DNA of 64,000 bases from Oerskovia enterophila (GTDB lineage Bacteria; Actinomycetota; Actinomycetes; Actinomycetales; Cellulomonadaceae): NCBI RefSeq assembly GCF_001692445.1, contig NZ_MAQA01000007.1, positions 38,962-102,961 of the forward strand, given 5' to 3'. A model generated the notes under the pieces. It saw only the letters and a list, made by a program, of their open reading frames with translations. It searched no databases and was not told the origin of the DNA. Position numbers and translations under genes: made by a program. Below, piece by piece: positions 18,599 to 27,876 of the stretch (its first letter is position 1; each line of letters opens with the position of its first letter).

Positions 18599-18682
18599 GC
18601 ACGACGCCTCCGCCCGGGCGTCGCGAGCACCCGGTCACCTCCTCCTGGGGACCTGTTCCCCCGCACCGAAAGGTCCACGACC

Positions 18683-19345
18683 GTGGCTGAGCTCGTCTTC
18701 TTCTCCGGGACGATGGACTGCGGCAAGTCCACCCTCGCCCTCCAGCTCGACCACAACCACACCGCGCGGGGTCGTTGCGGACTGATCTTCTCGCGCAACG
18801 ACCGTGCCGGGACCGACCGACTGTCCTCGCGCCTGGGACTCGAGGTCGCCGCGCACGAGGTCCGCGACGACACCGACTTCTGGACCTTCGTGGTCGACGA
18901 GCGCATGCGCGGCACCACGGTCGACTACCTGATCTGCGACGAGGCCCAGTTCTACTCGACGACCCAGGTCGAGCAGCTGGCCCGCCTGGTCGACGAGGTC
19001 GAGATCGACGTCTACGCGTTCGGCATCACGGCCGACTTCCGCACGCACCTCTTCCCGGGCTCGGCGCGGCTCATCGAGCTCGCCGACCGCGTCGAGGTGC
19101 TCCAGGTGCAGTCGCTGTGCTGGTGCGGGGCGCGTGCGACGCACAACGCGCGCACGATCGACGGCTGGATGGTCGTCGAGGGGGCCCAGGTCGTGGTCGG
19201 CAACACGGGCGAGAGCGCGAGCGAGGTCGCGTACGAGGTCCTGTGCCGTCGGCACCACATGCGTCGCATGACCTCGGCGTCCGCGCGGCTGCGCTCGACG
19301 ACCGCGGACGGGCTCGCGCTCGACCTGCCGGGGGCCGCGGGGTAG
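18683..19345 (+). CDS. tdk: Thymidine kinase (TK1-type)
   Basis: A 220-residue enzyme that phosphorylates thymidine with ATP in pyrimidine salvage. The P-loop is GTMDCGKST (about residues 9-17), the catalytic/Walker B region is DYLICDEAQFY (about 91-101), and the lasso-domain zinc site uses CWCG plus the later CRRHH. The GTG start at 18683 sits behind GAAAGG. Convergent with sepH downstream. Confidence 0.92.
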   Translation: MAELVFFSGTMDCGKSTLALQLDHNHTARGRCGLIFSRNDRAGTDRLSSRLGLEVAAHEVRDDTDFWTFVVDERMRGTTVDYLICDEAQFYSTTQVEQLARLVDEVEIDVYAFGITADFRTHLFPGSARLIELADRVEVLQVQSLCWCGARATHNARTIDGWMVVEGAQVVVGNTGESASEVAYEVLCRRHHMRRMTSASARLRSTTADGLALDLPGAAG

Positions 19346-19369
19346 GAGCACGGCCCAGGTCCCCACGCG

Positions 19370-19401
19370 CCGCCGGGCGCCCCGGAGGGCACGCCCGGCG
19401 G
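19370..19401. terminator. Candidate terminator hairpin
   Basis: 10-bp perfect arms (19370-19379, 19392-19401) with a 12-nt loop between the converging tdk and sepH genes. Short and without a U-tract. Confidence 0.4.
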
Positions 19402-19434
19402 AGAGCGCCGTCGACCCGTGCGGGGGAGAGCCGG

Positions 19435-20736
19435 TCAGTGCTCGGGCTTGGCGCCGAACACGATCTCGTCCCACGAGGGGACGCTGGCCCGCGTCTTGCG
19501 CGGGCGACGCGGTTCGCCCGTTCGCGGTGCGGGGCGTTCGCCGTGCTCACCGGTCGCGTCGGGTTCGTCGCGCTCGCTCCGCAGGGTCCCGACGACGTCG
19601 CGTCCTCCGTGCGCGGGCGCGCCCGGACGGGAGGTGCTCGCCTCGGCGGCCCCGTCCCGGCCCGGGTCAGCGTCGGCCGCGCCACGGTCGTCGTCGGTCT
19701 CGTGGGGCCCGCGGTGGCCCGTGCCCGCAGGGTGCCCCGTGCCCCGGTGCGACGACGACGCGTCGGCCGCTCCGTCGTCGGGCGCCGGACGCTGCTCCTT
19801 GCGGCTCGCCTTGCTCAGCGAGAAGACCTTGGCCCCCGCGGGCTCATCGTCCTCCGGTGCCTCGTCCCGGCGCCCCGAGCGCTCGCCGAGGTCGAACGTC
19901 TGCGGAGGCCCGAACCCCTCGAACGGGGCCGAGGGCTCGTCGCGGTGCTGGCGGACGCCGCGACGCTGGCTGAGGTCGTCGAGCATCGACGAGGTCGAGT
20001 CGGTCTCCTCGTGCAGCGGGGACGGCGCGTCGTCGTGGTCCGCCGGTTCCGCGGGCGACGAGGCGGACGGTGCCGACCGGGCTGTCGACGGCGACGGGCC
20101 TGCCGAAGCCTGCCCGCCCCGGGCCGAGTGGTCGAACAGCGCGCCGCGGACCCCGCGGACGGGCTCCTCGGCGACGTCGGTGCCCGACAACCAGCGAGCC
20201 TCGTCCTCGAGCGCGTGCAGCGTGCGGTTCTGGGGGTCGTACGACCAGCGCGCGCTGCGCGCACGGTCACCGATGAGGAAGAGCGCCGTGACGGTCCACG
20301 GGCCCGCGTGCGTGCGCGCGGCGGACCACTCGACGTCGTCCTCGGCGACGCCCCGTGCCGTGAGGCGCTCGGAGACCACCTCGCCCAGCGTGGGGGAGTC
20401 GTCGTCGTGGCCCGCGCGGTTCTTGAGCACCTGACCCACGACGTACTCCTGCTCGGCGAGCACGGGGCCCTCGAAGCGGTGGACCTGCTCGATCGGGATG
20501 CCGGCCTTCTCGGCCACCTCGCGGGCACTGAGCCCTGCGCGCAACTGTGCCTGGATCTCGCGCACGGGCAGCACGTCGGGGGACTGCGAGCGCAGGTGTT
20601 CGAGCTGGGCGCGGTCGCGGCGCATGGCGGCGCGCAACGCGTCGTCGACGGGCAGGGTGAAGCGCGCACCGTCCGGTCCGGCGAGGACGAGATGCTCCCC
20701 GTCCTCGTGCACCCTCACCAGCTCAAGCTCACTCAT
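19435..20736 (-). CDS. sepH: Septation protein SepH
   Basis: A 433-residue actinobacterial cell-division protein. The N-terminal DUF3071 domain (about residues 1-170) begins MSELELVRVHEDGEHLVL and includes an HTH-like segment (AGLSAREVAEKAGIPIEQVHRFEGP). The long C-terminal half is acidic, low-complexity and probably disordered. In Streptomyces and mycobacteria SepH binds FtsZ through the N-terminal region and promotes filament assembly. The downstream part (about 200-433) is rich in Asp, Pro and Ser. The ATG at 20736 has GAGG-type sequence upstream. Confidence 0.93.
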   Translation of the reverse strand: MSELELVRVHEDGEHLVLAGPDGARFTLPVDDALRAAMRRDRAQLEHLRSQSPDVLPVREIQAQLRAGLSAREVAEKAGIPIEQVHRFEGPVLAEQEYVVGQVLKNRAGHDDDSPTLGEVVSERLTARGVAEDDVEWSAARTHAGPWTVTALFLIGDRARSARWSYDPQNRTLHALEDEARWLSGTDVAEEPVRGVRGALFDHSARGGQASAGPSPSTARSAPSASSPAEPADHDDAPSPLHEETDSTSSMLDDLSQRRGVRQHRDEPSAPFEGFGPPQTFDLGERSGRRDEAPEDDEPAGAKVFSLSKASRKEQRPAPDDGAADASSSHRGTGHPAGTGHRGPHETDDDRGAADADPGRDGAAEASTSRPGAPAHGGRDVVGTLRSERDEPDATGEHGERPAPRTGEPRRPRKTRASVPSWDEIVFGAKPEH

Positions 20737-20858
20737 GAATCCTCCAACGACGTCGCAGACCGGCTCGTCGCCGGTGGGCCTGCACTCCCGAGAGTGCCAC
20801 CCCGGCGCGCCGGGACGGCGCAGGCGGCTCGGTGTGCCGCCCGGTGAGGTCTGCTGGG

Positions 20859-21521
20859 ATGATTCTCCCCGTGATCGAGTTCCCCCTGGACGACGTCCTC
20901 GAACTGGGCGCGGTGTTCTGCGCCGCGCTGTCCGGAGGGCTGGCCGCGATCCGCAAGTCCTTCGACATCTTCGGGGTCCTGGTGCTCGCCTGGGCGACCG
21001 GGCTGGGCGGCGGGATGCTGCGCGACGTGCTCATCGGCGCCATACCCCCCGTCGGGATCTCGAGCTGGAGGCTCGTGGTCGCGGCGCTCGCGGCCGGCGT
21101 CGTCATCTACTTCTTCCACCCACGCCTCGAACGCATGCGCCGCGGCATCATCGTGCTCGACGCCGGTGCGCTCGCGCTCTTCGTCGTGGTCGGGACGACC
21201 AAGGGCCTCGACTACGGCGTCGGGATGATGGCCGCGGTCATCGTGGGGACGCTCACGGGGATCGGGGGCGGGATCCTGCGCGACCTGCTGAGCAGCGAGG
21301 CGCCGCTCATCCTCCAGGACCGCCAGCTCTACGCGGTCCCCGCGATCGTCGGGGCCGCGATCACGGCCGTGCTGTGGCACGAGGGGTGGCTCACGCTCTG
21401 GAGCCAGCTCGCGACGATCGCCCTGGTGTTCGGCTTCCGGCTGGTCTCGCTCCGGCTCCGGTGGACCGTCCCGGGGCCGTGGTCGGGTCGTCGCGGGGGT
21501 GCGGGGTCGGGCAGGATGTGA
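20859..21521 (+). CDS. TRIC-type cation channel / YvgT-family membrane protein
   Basis: A 220-residue membrane protein of the bacterial trimeric intracellular cation channel family (UPF0126). It has seven hydrophobic helices in two repeated halves, each with the signature G-G-G-x-L-R-D (GLGGGMLRD and GIGGGILRD). The family forms trimeric K+/Na+ permeable channels. The ATG at 20859 is used; an alternative GTG at 20871 would fit a leaderless start behind GATGAT. The downstream inositol phosphatase gene starts 3 bp after the stop. Confidence 0.85.
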   Translation: MILPVIEFPLDDVLELGAVFCAALSGGLAAIRKSFDIFGVLVLAWATGLGGGMLRDVLIGAIPPVGISSWRLVVAALAAGVVIYFFHPRLERMRRGIIVLDAGALALFVVVGTTKGLDYGVGMMAAVIVGTLTGIGGGILRDLLSSEAPLILQDRQLYAVPAIVGAAITAVLWHEGWLTLWSQLATIALVFGFRLVSLRLRWTVPGPWSGRRGGAGSGRM

Positions 21522-21524
21522 GCC

Positions 21525-22376
21525 GTGACCTTCTTCATCGATGACCCCCGCCTGCCCGACGACGTCACGATCGCCGCTCTGCGCGCGCTCGCCGAGAGCA
21601 TGGCCAGGGAGGCGGGAGCGCTCGTGCGCGAGGGCCGCCCCGAGCACGTCGAGGTGGCCGCGACCAAGTCGAGCGCGGTCGACGTCGTGACGGCCATGGA
21701 CGCCGAGTCCGAGGCCCTGCTGCGCCGGATCATCGCGCGGGAGCGGCCCGACGACGCCATCCTCGGCGAGGAGGAGGGGGCCTCCGAGGGGACGTCGGGC
21801 CTCACCTGGGTCATCGACCCGATCGACGGCACCGTCAACTACCTCTACTCGGTGGCCTCGTACGCGATCTCGGTCGCGGTCGTCGTGGGCCCCCCGGACC
21901 CCGCGCAGTGGACCGTGCTCGCTGGGGCGGTGCACTCGATCGTCGACGGCCGGACCTGGACGGCGGGGCTCGGGGCGGGCGCGACGCTCGACGGCGAGCC
22001 CGTACGCGTCAACCCGGCGGGACCGCTCGCGACCTCGTTGGTCGGCACCGGGTTCGCGTACGACGCCGAGCGGCGCCGTCACCAGGCCGAGGTCCTGACG
22101 ACGGTCCTGCCGCAGGTCCGCGACATCCGCCGGCTCGGGTCCGCGGCGATCGACCTGTGCCTGGTCGCGACCGGGAGCCTCGACCTGTACTACGAGCGCG
22201 GGCTGAACCCGTGGGACCTCGCGGCCGGGGCCCTCGTGGCCCAGGAGGCCGGAGCGCTCGTGACCGGCCTGCGGGGACGCCCGGCCGGAGCGGACATGAC
22301 GGTCGCCGGACCGCCCGCCGCGGTCGACGCGCTGGTCGCGATCCTCGAGTCGGCGGGAGCCGATTCGGGGGTCTGA
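21525..22376 (+). CDS. Inositol monophosphatase family protein
   Basis: A 283-residue magnesium-dependent sugar phosphatase. Metal-binding motifs are GEEEG (about residues 85-89), WVIDPIDGTVNYLY (about 101-114) and the C-terminal GLNPWDLAAGALVAQEAGA (about 226-244). The family includes inositol-1-phosphatase, histidinol phosphatase and CysQ-type enzymes; the sequence alone does not choose between them. The GTG start at 21525 directly follows the TRIC gene, so the two are probably co-transcribed. Confidence 0.88.
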   Translation: MTFFIDDPRLPDDVTIAALRALAESMAREAGALVREGRPEHVEVAATKSSAVDVVTAMDAESEALLRRIIARERPDDAILGEEEGASEGTSGLTWVIDPIDGTVNYLYSVASYAISVAVVVGPPDPAQWTVLAGAVHSIVDGRTWTAGLGAGATLDGEPVRVNPAGPLATSLVGTGFAYDAERRRHQAEVLTTVLPQVRDIRRLGSAAIDLCLVATGSLDLYYERGLNPWDLAAGALVAQEAGALVTGLRGRPAGADMTVAGPPAAVDALVAILESAGADSGV

Positions 22377-22610
22377 TCCTCGGGCCGCCGCAGGGGTGAC
22401 GAGGAACACCCCGCGCTGAGGGTGCGCTCGCGCGGTATTTGGTGCAGAATCCGGGGGCCACCGGGAACAATTCCGGGTGGCGGAGCATTACACCGCGTAC
22501 ACCAGTCAGGACGTCTCGCGAAGCGTCCTACGGAGTGCCAGTTCGACGGCCTTCGCCGGACCGAACGACCCCCATGTTCGACCACGACGTTCCGGAGTGT
22601 GACCCCACAG

Positions 22611-22910
22611 ATGGCAACTGACTACGACGCCCCCCGCAAGAGCGAAGAGGATCTCAGCGAGGACTCGATCCAAGAGCTGCAGGCTCGTCGCTCCGACAAG
22701 AGCTCGGGCGTTGTGGACGAGGACGAGACCGAAGCAGCCGAAGGGTTCGAGCTCCCGGGCGCGGACCTGTCCGGCGAAGAGTTCTCGGTCCGTGTGCTTC
22801 CTCGGCAGGCTGACGAGTTCACCTGTTCGAGCTGCTTCCTCGTGCACCACCGCAGCCAGCTCGCGTACGAGAAGAACGGGCAGCAGATCTGCTCGGAGTG
22901 CGCGGCCTGA
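22611..22910 (+). CDS. DUF4193 family zinc-ribbon protein
   Basis: A 99-residue actinobacterial protein, the full family length. The N-terminal half is acidic and probably flexible; the C-terminal part carries CSSC and a distal CSEC pair separated by about 21 residues, a four-Cys zinc ribbon. Function is not established. The start at ATG 22611 matches the conserved MATDYDAPR opening. A 234-bp upstream gap separates it from the phosphatase gene and must hold its own promoter. Confidence 0.85.
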   Translation: MATDYDAPRKSEEDLSEDSIQELQARRSDKSSGVVDEDETEAAEGFELPGADLSGEEFSVRVLPRQADEFTCSSCFLVHHRSQLAYEKNGQQICSECAA

Positions 22911-22929
22911 GCGCCGAACCCTCTCACGA

Positions 22930-22965
22930 CGAACGGCCGTCACCCCTCGGGGTGGCGGCCGTTCG
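22930..22965. terminator. Bidirectional hairpin terminator
   Basis: 17-bp arms (22930-22946, 22949-22965) with one G-U pair and a minimal loop, between the converging DUF4193 and DUF3093 genes. Confidence 0.75.
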
Positions 22966-23010
22966 CGCGTGCAGGGGGCCCCGGCGGGGGGCGCCCCGGG
23001 GGCCGGTGGC

Positions 23011-23490
23011 TCAGGCCGACGCGGACCGCGCCGAGGCCGTGATCGCGGCGGCGAGCGCGGGGGCGTGGCGCGTGGAGACGAGCCAGTACGGCGTCGGGTC
23101 CGCCGGGTCGTCGACCTCGACACGGACGCCCGTGCGGGCCCAGGCCCGCAGGCACACGTACGCGCGCGCGTCGAGCCCCGGACCGAGCTCGTGCGTCATC
23201 GCCTCGCGGTCCAGGACCGTGACGTCGCGCAGCAGCGAGGTGGGGATGACGGCTCGTCCGGCCCGCAGGTGGGGCGTGCCGTCGGTGCCCGGCGCCACCG
23301 CGACCACGGGCGACGTCCACCAGAGCAGGCCCACGAGGACCACCAGGGCGATGCCCGCGGTGGCGTAGGACAGGACCTCGTCCACGGGCCACAGGGCGAT
23401 GCCCAGGATGACGGCGAAGGCGAGGGCGGCGGACCAGCCGCCGGGTCCGGGCAGGAGGCGTTCGCGGTAGGCGGCGTCAGGCTGAGGCAT
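23011..23490 (-). CDS. DUF3093 family membrane protein
   Basis: A 159-residue protein with two adjacent membrane helices (about residues 18-36 and 42-58) near the N-terminus, followed by a soluble C-terminal domain ending in the conserved DPTPYWLVSTRHAPALAAAI. The family is widespread in actinobacteria next to dut; its function is unknown. Divergent from dut. Confidence 0.82.
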   Translation of the reverse strand: MPQPDAAYRERLLPGPGGWSAALAFAVILGIALWPVDEVLSYATAGIALVVLVGLLWWTSPVVAVAPGTDGTPHLRAGRAVIPTSLLRDVTVLDREAMTHELGPGLDARAYVCLRAWARTGVRVEVDDPADPTPYWLVSTRHAPALAAAITASARSASA

Positions 23491-23567
23491 GGGTTCATCA
23501 TCCCAGGTCCGCGAGGTGCCCCGTGGCGATGTTCGCCGCCCCGCCCGTCGAGCACTAGGCTCTGCGG

Positions 23568-24077
23568 GTGCCCATCGAAGAACCTGCGCCCTCGCGCGTG
23601 CCCGTGCCCTCGTCCGCCCGCCCGGGCGACGTCGAGGTGCTCGTCCAGCTGCTCGACGACGTCGCGGCGGTCCCGTCGTACGCCCACCCGGGAGATGCCG
23701 GGGCGGACCTCGTGACGACCGTGGACGTGGTGATCGCGCCGCAGGGCCGGGCGACCGTGCCCACGGGGCTCGCGATCGCGCTCCCGGACGGGTATGCGGC
23801 GTTCGTGCACCCGCGCTCGGGCCTCGCGGCTCGGCACGGCCTGACGATCGTCAACGCGCCCGGGACCGTCGACGCGGGGTACCGCGGCGAGATCAAGGTG
23901 ATCCTGCACAACACCGACGCGTCGGAGCCGGTCGTCCTGCACCGCGGCGACCGCATCGCGCAGCTCGTGATCCAGAAGGTCGAGCACGCGCGCTTCCTCC
24001 TGGCGGAGAGGCTGCCCGGGTCGCACCGGGGCGAGGGCGGGTTCGGCTCGAGCGGCGGGTGGGCCACCGGGCAGTGA
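23568..24077 (+). CDS. dut: Deoxyuridine 5'-triphosphate nucleotidohydrolase (dUTPase)
   Basis: A 169-residue trimeric dUTPase that removes dUTP and makes dUMP for thymidylate synthesis. All five family motifs are present: AGADL (1), HPRSGLA (2), GTVDAGYRGEIKV (3), GDRIAQLVIQ (4) and the C-terminal glycine-rich GEGGFGSSG (5). The N-terminus carries about 20 extra low-complexity residues. The GTG start at 23568 follows TAGGCT with no ribosome-binding site and is probably leaderless. Confidence 0.95.
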   Translation: MPIEEPAPSRVPVPSSARPGDVEVLVQLLDDVAAVPSYAHPGDAGADLVTTVDVVIAPQGRATVPTGLAIALPDGYAAFVHPRSGLAARHGLTIVNAPGTVDAGYRGEIKVILHNTDASEPVVLHRGDRIAQLVIQKVEHARFLLAERLPGSHRGEGGFGSSGGWATGQ

Positions 24078-24227
24078 GCCCGGGTGCCCGCCGTGTTCGC
24101 TCGTGGCCGAGGGCGGTCACGGGAGCGGCGCGGCGGTCTAGTGTGGTGGGGACGGGGATCGGTGCACGCCGTCCCGTACGAGTCGCTGTCGATGGTCGAC
24201 GCGGCGAAGAGCTGAAGGAGAGCTTCC

Positions 24228-24980
24228 GTGGGTTTGTTCCGGCGTAGTGCGTCGCAGCAGTCGAGCGACGAGGCGGTCGTCGCCGAGGGCTCCGAGTCCG
24301 TGGAGGCTCCGGCGGGTGCGGACGAGAGCTCGGCACCCGTGGCCCCGGCCGCGGGCACCCGTGGCCCGTTCGACTCCTCCCAGGTCAGCGAGCTCGGTGC
24401 CCGTGCGGACCTCGGAGCCATCTGGCTCCCGGGCGTCCCGGGCATGGAGCTGCGCATGGAGGTCGACAAGAAGACCCAGAAGATCACGGGGGCCGCCGCG
24501 GCGGTCAACGGCTCGGCGCTGCAGGTCCAGGCATTCGCCGCCCCCAAGACCATGGGCATCTGGGACGAGATCCGCGAGGAGATCGCCGAGTCCGTGACCC
24601 AGCAGGGCGGGACGGTCGACGACATCCCCGGTCCGTTCGGTCGCGAGCTGCTCGCGAAGCTCCCGGTCACGGGACCGGACGGCCAGCGCGGCTTCCGTGC
24701 TGCCCGGTTCGTGGGCGTCGACGGTCCGCGCTGGTTCCTGCGCGGGGTCCTCACGGGCAAGGCCGCCGTGGACCCGGAGGCGGCACGCCTGCTCGAGTCG
24801 GTCTTCGCCAACATCGTCGTGGTCCGCGACAACAACGCCCGGCCGCCGCGCGACCTGCTGGCCATGCACCTGCCCGGTCAGGCGCCGCGTCCCGCGGCCG
24901 CCGCCCCCGACGGCGCGGCCCCGTCGCTCCCGGCCTTCGACCCGCTCACGCGCGGGCCCGAGATCACCGAGAGGCGCTGA
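24228..24980 (+). CDS. DUF3710 family protein
   Basis: A 250-residue actinobacterial protein with an acidic, disordered first 40 residues, then a conserved globular part (GPFDSSQVSELGARADLGAIWLPG shortened here to its Arg-Ala-Asp-Leu-Gly core, followed by GIWDEIREEIAESV and WFLRGVLTGKAA). Function unknown. The GTG start at 24228 has AAGGAGAG upstream. It is followed 6 bp later by the OB-fold gene and forms a conserved block with dut and DUF3159. Confidence 0.85.
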   Translation: MGLFRRSASQQSSDEAVVAEGSESVEAPAGADESSAPVAPAAGTRGPFDSSQVSELGARADLGAIWLPGVPGMELRMEVDKKTQKITGAAAAVNGSALQVQAFAAPKTMGIWDEIREEIAESVTQQGGTVDDIPGPFGRELLAKLPVTGPDGQRGFRAARFVGVDGPRWFLRGVLTGKAAVDPEAARLLESVFANIVVVRDNNARPPRDLLAMHLPGQAPRPAAAAPDGAAPSLPAFDPLTRGPEITERR

Positions 24981-24986
24981 CCCGAG

Positions 24987-25355
24987 ATGTCGCTGCGTCA
25001 GGCGCTGCACGCGGTGCTGGCCTCCCAGGAGGAGATCGCCGCGGACGAGGAACGTCACGAGGCGTCCCGGCAGACGGGGTGCTCGGCGGTCGCGGACCTC
25101 GCGAACCGCAAGCGGGCCCACGTCTCGGGGGTCCTGCGCTCGGTGATCCTGCGGCCCCGTGAGGGTGTGCCGACGGTCGAGGCCGAGCTGTACGACGGCT
25201 CGGGCTCGCTCGACCTGGTCTGGCTCGGTCGTCGGCGCATCGCCGGGATCGAGCCGGGACGTCGCGTCCGTGTCGAGGGCCTGGTCTGCGAGATCGCGGG
25301 CCGGCGCACCATGTTCAACCCCCGCTACGAGCTGCGCCCTCGCGCCGGCGAGTGA
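24987..25355 (+). CDS. OB-fold nucleic-acid-binding protein
   Basis: A 122-residue protein with an OB fold: RKRAHVSGVLRSVIL, then VEAELYDGSGSLDLVWLGRRR and GRRVRVEGLVCEIAGRRTM are the expected strands. Similar stand-alone OB proteins always follow DUF3710 in this actinobacterial cluster. The nucleic-acid ligand is unknown. ATG at 24987, 6 bp after the DUF3710 stop. Confidence 0.82.
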   Translation: MSLRQALHAVLASQEEIAADEERHEASRQTGCSAVADLANRKRAHVSGVLRSVILRPREGVPTVEAELYDGSGSLDLVWLGRRRIAGIEPGRRVRVEGLVCEIAGRRTMFNPRYELRPRAGE

Positions 25356-25389
25356 GCCCGTGACCCACCCCGCAGGCGAGAGAGACGAC

Positions 25390-26289
25390 ATGACGCACGA
25401 GCACCCTGCCGCCCCCGAGCCGCTCGCCCGGGAGGTGGAAGAGGTCGCGGACGCGATCGACGACGTCGTGCCCCCGGACGAGGGCGCCGCCCGGGGTGTG
25501 CGCGCCCTGACGGGGGACTCGTTCTCGCTCGCCGACTCGATCGGCGGGGTGCGCGGGCTCGTGGAGTCCATGGCCCCGGGGCTCGTGTTCGTGGTCGTGT
25601 TCATCGTCACGGGCAACACGCTCCAGCCCGCGCTCATCGCGTCGGTCGCGGTGGCGCTCGTGGCCGTGGCGGCGCGGCTGGTCCAGCGCACGCCCATCAC
25701 GCAGGCCTTCGGAGGGTTCCTGGGGGTCGCGATCGGCGTCCTGTGGGCCTGGAAGTCGGGCGAGGCCCAGAACTACTACGCCGCAGGACTGCTGACGAAC
25801 GCGGCGTACCTGGTCGCGATGGCGGTCTCGGTGCTGGTGCGCTGGCCCGTGGTCGGGCTCGTCGTCGAGGCGCTGCGCAGCGGGTGGACGGACGGGGACA
25901 AGGTCAAGGCCGCGGTCGCGTCGAGCGACGAGCCCGACGCCGGAGCGACCTCCGCAGCACCCGTCGCGGCGGGCGAGGCGCAGGTCCCGCGCGAGGGCGA
26001 CGAGCCCGCCCCGGGGGCCTTCACGGCGTGGGCCCGTCGCTGGCGCGGGGACGCGGATCTCATGCGTCGCTACGCGCTCGCGACGTGGCTCTGGGTCGGC
26101 ATGTTCGCGCTGCGGCTTGCCGTGCAGGTCCCGCTGTTCATGGCGGGCGAGGACGCGGTCGCCTGGCTCGGCACGGCCCGGCTCGTCATGGGCATCCCGT
26201 TGTGGGCGCTGACGCTCTGGGTGACCTGGCTGCTGGTCCGTCGCCCGCGGGTCGCGGACGAGGGGCCTGCTGCCCCTGCGTCGGCCTGA
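25390..26289 (+). CDS. DUF3159 family membrane protein
   Basis: A 299-residue membrane protein with about six hydrophobic helices between residues 60 and 290. The family is recognised by the segment SFSLADSIGGVRGLVES before the first helix and by FGGFLGVAIGVLWAWKSGEA (shortened), where a conserved Trp and Lys lie at a helix end. A central polar loop (about 175-215) separates two helical groups. Function unknown. The ATG at 25390 follows GCGAGAGAG; an in-frame GTG at 25360 is an alternative. Confidence 0.8.
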   Translation: MTHEHPAAPEPLAREVEEVADAIDDVVPPDEGAARGVRALTGDSFSLADSIGGVRGLVESMAPGLVFVVVFIVTGNTLQPALIASVAVALVAVAARLVQRTPITQAFGGFLGVAIGVLWAWKSGEAQNYYAAGLLTNAAYLVAMAVSVLVRWPVVGLVVEALRSGWTDGDKVKAAVASSDEPDAGATSAAPVAAGEAQVPREGDEPAPGAFTAWARRWRGDADLMRRYALATWLWVGMFALRLAVQVPLFMAGEDAVAWLGTARLVMGIPLWALTLWVTWLLVRRPRVADEGPAAPASA

Positions 26290-26384
26290 GCCGAGCTGCT
26301 GCAGCGCCTCGCGAGCCGGTCCGCGCACCTGGCCCGAGTCGACCCACGCCCGGGCGGACCGGGGCGCGGGTCGGCGACCCGTGG

Positions 26385-27098
26385 TCAGACGGGCAGGCCC
26401 GTGGTCTCGTCGACGATGCCGGTGCTGCCGTCGTCGGTCGGGTCGACCAGCACCTTGAGGAGCGCAGCCTCGTCGACGTCCCGACCCGTCACGATGAGCA
26501 GCTCGTCGCCCACCTCGAGGGTGTCGTCGATGCTCGGCGTGATCGGCTGGGTCCCGCGCACGATCGCCGCGAGGACCGTGTCCTGGGGCCACGCGACCTG
26601 ACCGACCCGGGTGCCGATGAGCGGTGAGTCCGGGGGCAGCGTGAGCTCGAGGATGTCCGCGCCCGACTGGTGGAACGTGAAGATCCGCACCAGGTCGCCG
26701 ACCGCGACGGCCTCCTCGACCATCGAGGTCATGATGCGCGGGGTCGACACGGCGACGTCCACGCCCCACGACTCGTCGAACATCCACTCGTTCTTGGGGT
26801 TGTTGACGCGGGCGACCGTGCGCGGCACGCCGAACTCGGTCTTGGCGAGCAGCGACACGACGAGGTTGACCTTGTCGTCTCCCGTGGCGGCGACGATCAC
26901 GTCGCACTCGTCGACCTTGGCCTCCGACAGGGTCGAGAGCTCGCACGCGTCCGCGAGGAGCCAGTCCGCGTCGGCCACCTGCGCGACCCGCATCGCCGCG
27001 GGCTGCTTGTCGATGATGGTGACCTCGTGGTCATGGCTGAGCAGCTCGCGGGCGATCGAGCGCCCGACAGAGCCTGCTCCGACGACGACGACGCGCAT
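26385..27098 (-). CDS. TrkA/RCK potassium-uptake regulatory subunit (second of pair)
   Basis: A 237-residue cytosolic protein with an NAD(H)-binding Rossmann domain (GAGSVGRSIARELL, about residues 7-20, plus the Asp of IIDKQP) and a C-terminal RCK_C domain (about 145-225). Such subunits gate K+ transporters in response to nucleotides. The ATG at 27098 has AAGGAG upstream and overlaps the preceding stop by one base (TGATG), so the two TrkA-like genes are coupled. Homologues are called CeoC/TrkB in mycobacteria. Confidence 0.88.
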   Translation of the reverse strand: MRVVVVGAGSVGRSIARELLSHDHEVTIIDKQPAAMRVAQVADADWLLADACELSTLSEAKVDECDVIVAATGDDKVNLVVSLLAKTEFGVPRTVARVNNPKNEWMFDESWGVDVAVSTPRIMTSMVEEAVAVGDLVRIFTFHQSGADILELTLPPDSPLIGTRVGQVAWPQDTVLAAIVRGTQPITPSIDDTLEVGDELLIVTGRDVDEAALLKVLVDPTDDGSTGIVDETTGLPV

Positions 27099-27766
27099 CA
27101 GTTCTCCTTGAGTGAGGGGGCGTGCGTGAGGACGCGCTCGACCGTGGGGGCGTCCGCGCTGCGCATGAGGACGTGCAGCACGTCGTTCTCCTGCAGGACG
27201 GTGCTGGGGGTCGCCAGGACCCCCTCGCCGAACCGGCCGAGGAACGCGACCCGCGCGCTGGTCGCCGACTCGATGGTCCCGACCGCGTGACCGACCCAGC
27301 CCGGGTGGAAGTCGGTCTGCGCGAGGCGGACCTGGCCCGAGGGGTCGCGGTACTCGTCGGTCGCGCCGAGCGGGAGCATGCGGCGCAGGACCTGGTCCGA
27401 GGTCCAGCGGACGGTCGCGACCGTCGGGATCCCGAGGCGCTGGTAGATCTCCGCACGGTGAGGGTCGTAGATGCGGGCCACGACGTTGTCGACGCCGTAC
27501 GTCTCGCGCACCACGCGCGCGGCGAGGATGTTCGAGTTGTCGCCGTCGGAGACCGCGGCGAACGCGTAGGCGTCCTCGATGCCCGCCTGGACGAGCGTGT
27601 CCCGGTCGAACCCGAGGCCCGTGACCTTCTTGCCGGAGAACTCCGCGGACAGCCGTCGGAAGGCGTCGGGGTTCTGGTCGACCACGGCCACCGAGTGGCC
27701 GCGGTTCTCGAGAGACTGGGCGAGGGTGGCGCCGACACGGCCACATCCCATGATCACGAAGTGCAC
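27098..27766 (-). CDS. TrkA/RCK potassium-uptake regulatory subunit (first of pair)
   Basis: A 222-residue RCK protein with the Rossmann motif GCGRVGATLAQSLE (about residues 7-20) and acidic VVDQNP, then the RCK_C part after residue 140. Together with the next gene it resembles the mycobacterial CeoB/CeoC pair. Because the KimA-like permease is transcribed divergently 110 bp away, the pair may regulate that permease rather than a TrkH-type channel, none of which is present here (inference). Confidence 0.88.
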   Translation of the reverse strand: MHFVIMGCGRVGATLAQSLENRGHSVAVVDQNPDAFRRLSAEFSGKKVTGLGFDRDTLVQAGIEDAYAFAAVSDGDNSNILAARVVRETYGVDNVVARIYDPHRAEIYQRLGIPTVATVRWTSDQVLRRMLPLGATDEYRDPSGQVRLAQTDFHPGWVGHAVGTIESATSARVAFLGRFGEGVLATPSTVLQENDVLHVLMRSADAPTVERVLTHAPSLKEN

Positions 27767-27876
27767 GAGCGAAACGCTACCGCGACGGCGTCACGTCCAC
27801 GTACAGGAGCCGGGCGACGAGACCGGTCGGGCCGTGGAGGGGTCAAGGGCCCCCAGAGGGCCTAGCATGGGCCAAC

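Noticed and set aside
18647..18661. GGGGA-N5-TCCCC repeat before tdk as a DosR-like box
   Set aside because: Arms and spacing differ from the pflB box, and the run of C is likely chance in this sequence.
27767..27876. c-di-AMP (ydaO) riboswitch before the KimA-like gene
   Set aside because: 110 bp is too short for the aptamer plus the divergent promoter, and the conserved core is not seen.
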